From Nonomuraea antri (lineage in GTDB: Bacteria > Actinomycetota > Actinomycetes > Streptosporangiales > Streptosporangiaceae): a stretch of DNA of 33,291 nucleotides. Below the pieces are notes generated by a model. That model saw nothing but the letters and a program-made list of their open reading frames with translations, did no database searches and had not been told where the DNA came from. The DNA is taken from assembly GCF_013283785.1 (NCBI RefSeq), contig NZ_JABCPZ010000113.1:1-33291 (forward strand). Direction: 5' to 3'. The translations under genes and the position numbers were made by a program. This document shows, one piece after another, positions 14,142 to 21,211 of this stretch (its first letter is position 1; each line of letters opens with the position of its first letter).

Positions 14142-15074
14142 TCATGGTTGATTCCGGTTGATCTGTCTGGCCTGGTCGAAGGCGGCGCGTTTCAGCCGCC
14201 GGTAGGTGTTCAGCTCGTCGGCGTAGGGCCGGCCGGCCCGCTCGCGGTACTCGTCCTCCAGCGAGCCCGCGACCTCGATGTAGGAGGCCGCCCTGGCGCA
14301 GGTGGCCTCGGCCACCGCCAGCTCGACCTCGACCGCGTGGGCCGCGTCCTGGTCCAGTCCCTTGGTCAGGCCCGGCAGGGCGGAGCGGATCGCCGGCGGG
14401 TCGGGGTAGGCGTGGCCGCGCGCTTCCATGCACCGCGACCAGCTCCGCAGCACGGTCTGGAACCGCTGGTCGGCGAGCAGGCCGGGCACGTAGAGCGGCT
14501 GCAGGTTGGTCGCGATCGTGCTGGACTCGAACCAGGTGGAACGATCCCCGTAGAGCCGTTCGAGCGCCTCGCCCAGGCAGCCGCCGGACTTGCTGGTGAC
14601 CCGGCCGCCGCTCGGGAGGCGCACGGTCATCGTGGCGGCGTCGTCGCCGCCGTCCAGGGCCTGGTTGTAGCGCCGCAGCTCGCCCGCGGGCAGCCCGCCG
14701 GCGTAGGCGTGGTTCCTGCTCGCCGTCTTGGCGGCCATGATCCGGGCCCGCAGCCGTCCGCCGTAGCCGTTCTTCCGCGCCCACTCGACGTCGGTCAGCA
14801 TGAACCCGGAGCCCTTGCGCTCCTCCTCGCTGAGCTGGGCGGGCGGCCAGTAGCTGAATCCGTGGCGGGCCATGCACCGCTGGATCAGCGTCTGCTCGGC
14901 CTGCTCGACCTGGATGATCTCGGCCGTCGTCAGCGCGGCGGGCGGCTGCCCGGCTGGCTGGGCGGCGCATCCGGCGATGATCCCCGCGATCGCGGTCGCC
15001 CCCAGCGCCCGCCTGGCCGCGTCACCGAGCCGGCGTACGCCATGACTCAGAGCGTGCGTACGCGTCGGCTGCAT
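14142..15074 (-). CDS. Lipoprotein of unknown function
   Basis: 310 aa from ATG 15074, chosen because GGAAGGA lies 6 nt upstream; the frame continues upstream to 15143. Residues 1-36 are a lipoprotein signal with a twin-Arg-containing n-region, a short hydrophobic stretch and the lipobox IAGC, so Cys36 would be lipidated. The mature protein is helical and charged; four further Cys (in RCMARHG, GGCLGEA, RCMEARG and ATCARAA) could form disulfides. The repeated RCM(A/E)ARHG-like motif suggests an internal duplication of about 140 residues. I recognise no named family. It overlaps the downstream secreted-protein gene and is divergent from the STAND NTPase gene. Confidence 0.8.
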   Translation of the reverse strand: MQPTRTHALSHGVRRLGDAARRALGATAIAGIIAGCAAQPAGQPPAALTTAEIIQVEQAEQTLIQRCMARHGFSYWPPAQLSEEERKGSGFMLTDVEWARKNGYGGRLRARIMAAKTASRNHAYAGGLPAGELRRYNQALDGGDDAATMTVRLPSGGRVTSKSGGCLGEALERLYGDRSTWFESSTIATNLQPLYVPGLLADQRFQTVLRSWSRCMEARGHAYPDPPAIRSALPGLTKGLDQDAAHAVEVELAVAEATCARAASYIEVAGSLEDEYRERAGRPYADELNTYRRLKRAAFDQARQINRNQP

Positions 15075-15220
15075 TCGTGTCCTTCCCGGGGTTCCGCTCG
15101 GCTGGCGAAGATCAGTTTCGGCGCGCCGGGAATTGTCCGACACCCCCTATCACCAGTGCAGACAAAGCCGCCGCCCCCTACCCTGGGGAGGATCTTGAGC
15201 GGGTGACATCGGGGGACGTT

Positions 15221-18200
15221 GTGGGACGCCGCGAACAGCCATTGGATCCGACGGACGGGCCGATCGCCCGCTTCGCCTACGAGCTGCGCAAGTTACGCCA
15301 GGAGGCCGGCGGGCCGACCTACCGGGTGATGGCCGGCCGGGCGCACTACTCGGCCGCCACGCTCGCCCAGGCCGCGGCGGGGGAGCGGCTGCCCTCGCTG
15401 GCGGTCGCGCTGGCGTACGCGGCGGCCTGCGGCGGCGACGCCGAGGACTGGCGGCGCCGCTGGCACGAGGCCGTCCAGGAGGAACGCGACCGGGCCGCGG
15501 CCGAGGGCGAGTCCAGCTCCCCCTACCTGGGGCTGGCCAGGTTCGAGCCGGGCGACAGCGAGCTGTTCTTCGGCCGCGAGGAGATGATCGAGCGGCTGGC
15601 CGCGCTGGTGCGCGAGCATCGCGTGACCGTGCTCGTCGGCCCGTCGGGCGGCGGCAAGTCGTCGCTGCTGCGCGCCGGGCTGGTGCCGCGGCTGAGCGAC
15701 GGACGCGCGCGCTCGGTCCGGATACTCACCCCCGGCCCGCACCCGCTGCGCACCTGCGGCGAGCTGAGCGCCGACGTCCTCGTGGTCGACCAGTTCGAGG
15801 AGGTGTACGCGCTGTGCGACGACCCCGGAGAGCGCGCCGCCTTCATCGACGCGCTGCTGGCCGCCACGCGGGACGACGACGGCAGGCGGCTCGTCCTCGC
15901 GCTGCGCGCCGACTTCTTCAGCCACTGCGCCGAGCACCCGGAACTGGCCGCCGCGATCCGCGAGTCCACCCTGCTGCTCAGCCCGATGACCGCGGCCGAG
16001 CTGCGCGAGGCGATCGTCCGGCCCGCCGCCTCGGCCGGGCTGATCGTCGAGCGTGACCTCACCGCCGCGATCGTGGCCGAGATCCAGGGCGAGCCCTGCG
16101 GGTTACCCCTGATGGCGCACGCCCTGCTGGAGACCTGGCGCAGACGGCACGGCCGGGCCCTGACCCTGGCGGCCTACCAGGCGGCGGGCGGGCTGCACGC
16201 GGCCATCGCCCGCACCTCGGAAGAGCTCTACGACGAGCTCTCGCCCGACGAGCAGGTCGCCCTGCGCCACCTGCTGCTGCGCATGGTGACCCCGGGCCAG
16301 GGCGCCCAGGACACCCGCAGGCCCGTCGACCGGGCCGAGCTCGCCGCCGCCGAGCGCGGCGGCACCACCGAGGTCCTGCTCGAACGGCTGGCCCAGGCCC
16401 GGCTGATCACCATCGACGAGACCACCGTCGACCTGGCGCACGAGGCGCTGCTCACCGCCTGGCCCCGGCTGAGCGCCTGGATCGAGGAGGACCGCGAGCG
16501 GCTGCGGCTGCACCGCCGTCTCACCGAGGCGGCCAACGCCTGGCACGATCACCAGCGCGACCCCGGCAGCCTGTATCGCGGGGTGCGGCTGTCGCTGGCT
16601 CTCGAGGCGTTCGACGCCTCCGGCGCGCTCACGCCGCTGGAACGTGACTTCCTGGACACCAGCGCGGCCGGCCTGGACCGCGAGCGCCGGCAGCGCACCA
16701 GGCGCAGGACGGCGATGTCGCTCCTGCTCACGCTGACGCTGGTGGCCGCCGTGCTCGCCTGGCAGCAGCACCAGGCCGGTCAGGAACGCAGGCGGGAGTC
16801 GGAGGCCCGCCGCCTGGTCGGCGTCGCCGAGAGCCTGCGCCGCACCGACCCGGTCACCGCGATGCGGCTCGGCCTCGCCGCCAGGCACGTCGCCGACCTC
16901 CCCGAGACCAGGTCCGCGCTGCTGGCCGCCCTGACGCAGAAGGAGCAGGACTCCTTCACCGACCCCGACGGTGACGCGGGCACGATGCGGCACCTCAGCG
17001 CCGACGGGCGGACCCTCGTCAGCATCGGCGCCGGTCAGGTCACCGGCTGGGACGTCGCCACGCACCGCCGGACCCTGTCGTTCCCCGCCCTGGGGGCCGC
17101 GATGGAGTACGTGGGGTGGCGCAAGGGGGACGCCTGGGTGGTTCCCCTGATCGACACGCGCCGCAGGGTCAACCTGTGGGACCTGCGTACCGGGGCCCTG
17201 CGGCCCGGCGTCCTGGGCCACGTGGCGGCCGGTGCGGAAATGGGGACGAGCGGGCGCAGCATCATCGGCTACAGCCCCCGGGGCTCGGCGTACCGCGTCA
17301 GGATGTGGGACACCGGCAGCGCCAGGACGCTCTTCGACGTGGAGATCCCGTCGAAGGCGCGCCCCACTGAACTGATCAGCTGGCCCTTCACCACCCAGTC
17401 GGAGGTGCTGCGCCAGGAACGGGAGAAGCGCGGCAACGCGCTCCCCGCGGCCCCCGACGCTGCGGCCAGCCCGGACGACCGGCTGCTGGCCGTCTGCGTC
17501 CCCGGCGAACCTCTTCAGCTCTGGGACGTCCCGAGCGGCCGCAGGACGAGCACCCCGTGGGCGCCCCGCGTCACCGTCGAACAGTGCCTCAACGAGTACG
17601 TGCACTTCACCCCCGACAGCCGGCGCATCGCCCTCATCACCGACGAACGCCTACGACTCTGGGACCTGGAATCGGGCCGGGAGCTCACGCCGGTCGAGCA
17701 TCCGGGGCTGCACGATCTCGGCTTCAGCGCCGACGGGCGCTACCTGGCCGCCACCGACGGCTCTGACCTGCTGCTGTGGCGGACGGAGGACCCGGAGCGG
17801 CCGGTCTTCCGCTACCCGCTGTCGGGTGAACGCGCGAGCGACCTCAGGGTCGATCCCGCCGCCGGCTGGATCAGGTATCTCGCCGGCCCGGACGGCGCCT
17901 GGGGCGACACGGTGCGCACCCTGCGCCTGGGCGCGGCCACCGACCCCGGCTGGCGGCTCGCCGCGACCGAGTCCGCCCTGTTCAGCCCGGACGGAACGAC
18001 CCTGGTCACCGCCCATCGGCAGAGCCCGACCCGGATCGGGTTCCAGGTGCGCGAGACCCGGGCGGTAGGCGCCGCGCCCGTGTCGCCGGAGGCGGAGTGC
18101 CGGCGCGCGCCCGAGCCGCCCGTCACCGGATGCGATGCCCTGCTGGCCTTCAGCTCCGACGGGCGGACCCTGGCGTACGCCGTGGGCGAGCCCCGCGGGC

Positions 18201-18988
18201 CCGGCTTCTCGCAGCAGGTGTCCCTGTGGGACGTGACGGGACGCCGCCAGAAGGACACGTTCGTCATCACCGGACGAGGTGACGATCTGGTGGGCAGCCT
18301 GGCCTTCGGCCCGGGCGACACCTCGCTAGTGGTCGCGTCGATACCGGTGGTGGGAGACACCCGGGTGTGGGACCTGCGCCGACGTGCCGTGGTCGCGGAC
18401 ATCCCGGACTCACCCAGCCGGTCGCTGGCGCTGCGGCCCGGCGGCACGCTCCTCGTCGGGTCGGAGGGCAAGGTCATCGACCTGGCCTCGGGCCGGACCA
18501 TGCCCGGTGCGGGCAAGACCACCGCGCTGGCGTTCAGCAGGGACGGGACGTATCTGGCCGCCGGCGATTCCTCGGGGCGCACCGTCCTGTGGGACGGCGC
18601 GATCCGCCGCCGCCTCGGCGTGCTGTCCACGGGCACGACCGGCCGGCTGGGCCCGTTCGAAGCGCCGCTCGTCACCGCGCTCGCCTTCTCGCCCGACGGC
18701 CGCGTCCTGGCCGTGGGTGACGCCACCGGCTCGCTGCAACTGTGGGACACCGCCTCGCGCCGGCCCATCGGCACGCCCCTGCCGACGCCCGGTGACATCA
18801 TCCTCGCCCTGGCCTTCAGCCCCGACGGCGAGACCGTGTACAGCGTGGGGCAGCACACCCCGCTCCGCGCGCACGATCTGCGGCCGGGCGCGGCCGAGGC
18901 GGAGGTCTGCCGGCGTGCCGGGGGCGGCCTCACCCCGGAGCAGTGGGCGTCCCATCTCCCCGGGCTGCCCTACGAGCGGGTCTGCTGA
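15221..18988 (+). CDS. HTH - STAND NTPase (nSTAND1) - WD40 protein
   Basis: 1255 aa from GTG 15221; GTG 15203, which has GGGGAGGA upstream, would add six residues. An XRE-like helix-turn-helix occupies about residues 12-85 (FAYELRKLRQEAGGPTYRVM). The P-loop NTPase carries Walker A GPSGGGKSS (140-148) and Walker B VVDQFEE (188-194), where DQFEE is characteristic of the novel STAND NTPase 1 group. A helical sensor region follows, then one membrane helix at about 499-516. About 10-12 WD40 repeats run from about 590 to the end, each with a W-D core (for example SLQLWDTASRRP) and FSPDGR turns. STAND proteins are ligand-triggered oligomerising switches; WD40 would be the sensor. If the membrane helix is real, sensor and NTPase may lie on opposite faces. 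The ligand and output are unknown. Confidence 0.92.
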   Translation: MGRREQPLDPTDGPIARFAYELRKLRQEAGGPTYRVMAGRAHYSAATLAQAAAGERLPSLAVALAYAAACGGDAEDWRRRWHEAVQEERDRAAAEGESSSPYLGLARFEPGDSELFFGREEMIERLAALVREHRVTVLVGPSGGGKSSLLRAGLVPRLSDGRARSVRILTPGPHPLRTCGELSADVLVVDQFEEVYALCDDPGERAAFIDALLAATRDDDGRRLVLALRADFFSHCAEHPELAAAIRESTLLLSPMTAAELREAIVRPAASAGLIVERDLTAAIVAEIQGEPCGLPLMAHALLETWRRRHGRALTLAAYQAAGGLHAAIARTSEELYDELSPDEQVALRHLLLRMVTPGQGAQDTRRPVDRAELAAAERGGTTEVLLERLAQARLITIDETTVDLAHEALLTAWPRLSAWIEEDRERLRLHRRLTEAANAWHDHQRDPGSLYRGVRLSLALEAFDASGALTPLERDFLDTSAAGLDRERRQRTRRRTAMSLLLTLTLVAAVLAWQQHQAGQERRRESEARRLVGVAESLRRTDPVTAMRLGLAARHVADLPETRSALLAALTQKEQDSFTDPDGDAGTMRHLSADGRTLVSIGAGQVTGWDVATHRRTLSFPALGAAMEYVGWRKGDAWVVPLIDTRRRVNLWDLRTGALRPGVLGHVAAGAEMGTSGRSIIGYSPRGSAYRVRMWDTGSARTLFDVEIPSKARPTELISWPFTTQSEVLRQEREKRGNALPAAPDAAASPDDRLLAVCVPGEPLQLWDVPSGRRTSTPWAPRVTVEQCLNEYVHFTPDSRRIALITDERLRLWDLESGRELTPVEHPGLHDLGFSADGRYLAATDGSDLLLWRTEDPERPVFRYPLSGERASDLRVDPAAGWIRYLAGPDGAWGDTVRTLRLGAATDPGWRLAATESALFSPDGTTLVTAHRQSPTRIGFQVRETRAVGAAPVSPEAECRRAPEPPVTGCDALLAFSSDGRTLAYAVGEPRGPGFSQQVSLWDVTGRRQKDTFVITGRGDDLVGSLAFGPGDTSLVVASIPVVGDTRVWDLRRRAVVADIPDSPSRSLALRPGGTLLVGSEGKVIDLASGRTMPGAGKTTALAFSRDGTYLAAGDSSGRTVLWDGAIRRRLGVLSTGTTGRLGPFEAPLVTALAFSPDGRVLAVGDATGSLQLWDTASRRPIGTPLPTPGDIILALAFSPDGETVYSVGQHTPLRAHDLRPGAAEAEVCRRAGGGLTPEQWASHLPGLPYERVC

Positions 18989-19020
18989 CCCCCTGCTCGA
19001 CGCCGGATTTGAGCGAGTGC

Positions 19021-19032
19021 TTAAATGGCCGG
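19021..19032 (+). promoter_or_regulatory. -10 element with leaderless spacing for the membrane-protein gene
   Basis: TTAAAT at 19021-19026 is followed by exactly 6 nt and the GTG at 19033. It is an AT-rich hexamer in otherwise GC-rich DNA, and no Shine-Dalgarno is present. A weak TCGACG lies 18 nt further upstream as a possible -35. Confidence 0.45.
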
Positions 19033-19404
19033 GTGATCTCGATTCCGCGCGCCGGCCGGGGCCTGCTCGCCGGGCTGGCCGTGGCCGGGGCGATCGTGGC
19101 GCTCGCCGTGCTCGCCCGGGACGTCGGCGGCCTGCACTGGCTGCTGGTGTTCCTGATCGTCCCGCCGCTGTGCCTGCCGTTGCCGCTGGGGCTGGGCACG
19201 CTGGCCTGCCGGGTGGCCGGTGTGACGCACCCGTTCGGCAGCGCGCTGCTCGGGCTGCTCCTCGCACTGGCGGCCGGGCACGGCGCCGCGCTGCTGACCC
19301 GGTTCCTCGGCGTGTCGGTCAGCGGCACCGGGCTGGCACTCGTCCTGATCCCGCTGGCCTTCGCCGCCGCCGCGGCGTTCCTCGGGTCGCCGGCACGGGA
19401 GTGA
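19033..19404 (+). CDS. Small integral membrane protein
   Basis: 123 aa from GTG 19033; the frame is open upstream but overlaps the STAND gene's end. Four hydrophobic helices are visible at about residues 9-28, 33-53, 63-86 and 95-118, with almost no polar loops. No motif identifies a function. It lies 44 nt after the STAND/WD40 gene on the same strand but has its own putative leaderless promoter. Coding is supported by strong hydrophobic periodicity and a clean stop. Confidence 0.65.
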   Translation: MISIPRAGRGLLAGLAVAGAIVALAVLARDVGGLHWLLVFLIVPPLCLPLPLGLGTLACRVAGVTHPFGSALLGLLLALAAGHGAALLTRFLGVSVSGTGLALVLIPLAFAAAAAFLGSPARE

Positions 19405-19410
19405 GCACGG

Positions 19411-19443
19411 TTGAGCGCGGGGTGAGCGCGGGGTGAGCGCGGT
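19411..19443. repeat. 11-bp tandem repeat, three copies
   Basis: Units (G/T)TGAGCGCGG(G/T) at 19411-19421, 19422-19432 and 19433-19443, with a partial copy at 19401-19410. They fill the gap between two convergent stop codons. Confidence 0.85.
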
Positions 19444-21149
19444 CAGTGGGAGTCGCGGCCGACCGCGTCGCCGCTGGAGCCGGTGAGGAAGTCCAGGTCG
19501 GCGCCCTGGTCGGCCTGCGTCACGTGCTCGACGTACAGCCGCTCCCACCCCCGCGCGGGCCGCGCGTGCCCGGTCGTGACGGGCGGGCGGGCGGCGAGTT
19601 CGGCGTCCGGGACGTCCACCCGCAGCACGCGGGCGGCCACGTCCAGCACGATCGGGTCGCCGGTGCGCACCCGCGCGAGCGGCCCGCCGGCCGCCGCCTC
19701 CGGGGCGACGTGCAGCACCACCGTGCCGTACGCGGTGCCGCTCATGCGCGCGTCGCTGACCCGCACCATGTCGCGCACCCCCTTGGCCAGCAGCTTGGCG
19801 GGCAGCGGCAGGTTGCCCACCTCGGGCATCCCCGGGTAGCCCCGGGGGCCGCAGCCGCGCAGCACCAGCACCGACGTCTCGTCCACGGGCAGGTCGGGGG
19901 AGTCGAGCCGGGCGTGCAGGTCCTCGACGCTGTCGAACACCACCGCCCGCCCCCGGTGCCGCAGCAGCTCGGGTGAGGCGGCCGCGGGCTTGATCACCGC
20001 GCCGTCCGGGGCGAGGTTGCCGCGCAGGACGGCGATGCCCGCGTCCGGCAGCAGCGGGTCGGCGCGCCGCCGGATGACGTCCTCGTCCCAGATCTCGGCC
20101 CCGGCCAGGCAGGAGGTCAGCGGCGCACCGGTGACCGTGATCGCCGACGGGTCGAGCAGGTCCTCGACCTGCTTCAGCACCGCCGTCAGCCCGCCCGCCC
20201 TGAAAAGGTCGTCCATCAGGTGCCGGCCGGCCGGCTGCAGGTCGGCCAGCAGCGGCACGCCGGAGCCGACGCGGTCGAAGTCGTCCAGGCTCAGCTCGAC
20301 GCCCAGCCGCCCGGCCACGGCCAGCAGGTGCACCACCGCGTTGGTGGAACCGCCGATCGCGGCCAGCGTGACGATGGCGTTCACGAACGCGGCCCTGGTC
20401 ATGATCCGGCTGGGCCTGCGGTCGTCGCGGACCAGGCCGACGGCGAGCCTGCCGGTGTCGTGCGCGCGTTCGAGCAGCCGGCTGTCGGGCGCCGGGATGC
20501 CCGCGGTGCCGGGGATGGTCATGCCCAGCGCCTCGGCCACGCAGGCCATGGTGGACGCGGTGCCCATCGTGTTGCAGTGACCCCGGCTGCGGATCATCGA
20601 CGACCCGGAGTCCAGGAACGCCTCGCGGGAGAGCGTGCCCGCGCGTACCTCCTCGCTGAGCCGCCACACGTCGGTGCCGCAGCCGAGCGGCGCGCCGCGG
20701 AAGTGCCCGGTCAGCATCGGGCCGCCGGGCATGACGACGGCGGGCAGGTCGACCGAGGCGGCGGCCATGAGCAGCGCCGGGATCGTCTTGTCGCAGCCGC
20801 CGAGCAGCACCACGCCGTCGATCGGGTTGGCCCGCAGCATCTCCTCGGCGGCCATCGCGGCCAGGTTGCGCCAGAGCATCGCCGTGGGACGCAGATTCGT
20901 CTCGCCCAGGGACATCACGGGCAGCACGTGCGGCACGCCGCCGGCCGCCCAGACGCCGTCCGACACGGCCGCGGCGACCTCGTCCAGGTGGGAGTTGCAC
21001 GGGGTCAGGGCGGAGGCGGTGCTGGCGATCGCGAGGTGCGGCCGCTCGCCGTCGAAGGCGTCGGCGGGCAGGCCGCGGCGCATCCACGCCCGGTGGATGT
21101 AGGAGTTCCTGTCGCTTCCCGAATACCACCGCGAACTGCGCAGCCCCAT
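19443..21149 (-). CDS. IlvD/Edd-family dehydratase, sugar-acid (pentonate) type
   Basis: 568 aa from ATG 21149. Iron-sulfur ligands are visible as Cys51 (TPCNSHL), Cys119 (GGCDKT) and Cys192 (RGHCNTMG), with the metal-binding Lys121. Subfamily motifs (GTDVWRLSEEVRAG, IGGSTNAVVHLLA, ARMSGTAYGTVVLHVAPEAA) resemble L-arabonate/D-xylonate dehydratases more than the biosynthetic dihydroxyacid dehydratase IlvD. It would dehydrate an aldonate to a 2-keto-3-deoxy acid in the cytoplasm. It has no strong ribosome site; TAGGGT (opposite strand of 21158-21163) ends 8 nt before the ATG, suggesting leaderless expression. It diverges from the phosphoketolase gene across only 62 nt, hinting at shared regulation. 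Substrate assignment is uncertain. Confidence 0.9.
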   Translation of the reverse strand: MGLRSSRWYSGSDRNSYIHRAWMRRGLPADAFDGERPHLAIASTASALTPCNSHLDEVAAAVSDGVWAAGGVPHVLPVMSLGETNLRPTAMLWRNLAAMAAEEMLRANPIDGVVLLGGCDKTIPALLMAAASVDLPAVVMPGGPMLTGHFRGAPLGCGTDVWRLSEEVRAGTLSREAFLDSGSSMIRSRGHCNTMGTASTMACVAEALGMTIPGTAGIPAPDSRLLERAHDTGRLAVGLVRDDRRPSRIMTRAAFVNAIVTLAAIGGSTNAVVHLLAVAGRLGVELSLDDFDRVGSGVPLLADLQPAGRHLMDDLFRAGGLTAVLKQVEDLLDPSAITVTGAPLTSCLAGAEIWDEDVIRRRADPLLPDAGIAVLRGNLAPDGAVIKPAAASPELLRHRGRAVVFDSVEDLHARLDSPDLPVDETSVLVLRGCGPRGYPGMPEVGNLPLPAKLLAKGVRDMVRVSDARMSGTAYGTVVLHVAPEAAAGGPLARVRTGDPIVLDVAARVLRVDVPDAELAARPPVTTGHARPARGWERLYVEHVTQADQGADLDFLTGSSGDAVGRDSH

Positions 21150-21157
21150 GGCGCAGC

Positions 21158-21163
21158 ACCCTA
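21158..21163 (-). promoter_or_regulatory. -10-like TAGGGT upstream of the IlvD/Edd gene
   Basis: On the minus strand TAGGGT is followed by 8 nt and then ATG 21149. The same hexamer with the same 8-nt gap precedes the XRE gene at 9589. No clear -35 is seen. Confidence 0.3.
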
Positions 21164-21211
21164 TCCGGCGCAAGGGGATTCATCGCCGCCTGGGGAGGAA
21201 TCAGGGTAGGC

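Noticed and set aside
14142..14970. Frame continuous with the I36-like protein extending across the lipoprotein gene
   Set aside because: It is a fusion of a shadow frame with the real gene; the signal peptide and ribosome site show the real start at 14130 (or 14145).
16103..17605. 500-aa minus-strand frame within the STAND/WD40 gene
   Set aside because: Antisense shadow without domains; the plus strand carries Walker motifs and WD40 repeats in the same stretch.
19443..21149. Assignment as 6-phosphogluconate dehydratase (Edd) completing an Entner-Doudoroff pathway with zwf
   Set aside because: The motifs (GTDVWRLSEEVRAG, ARMSGTAYGT) look like pentonate dehydratases, and no KDPG aldolase gene is present.
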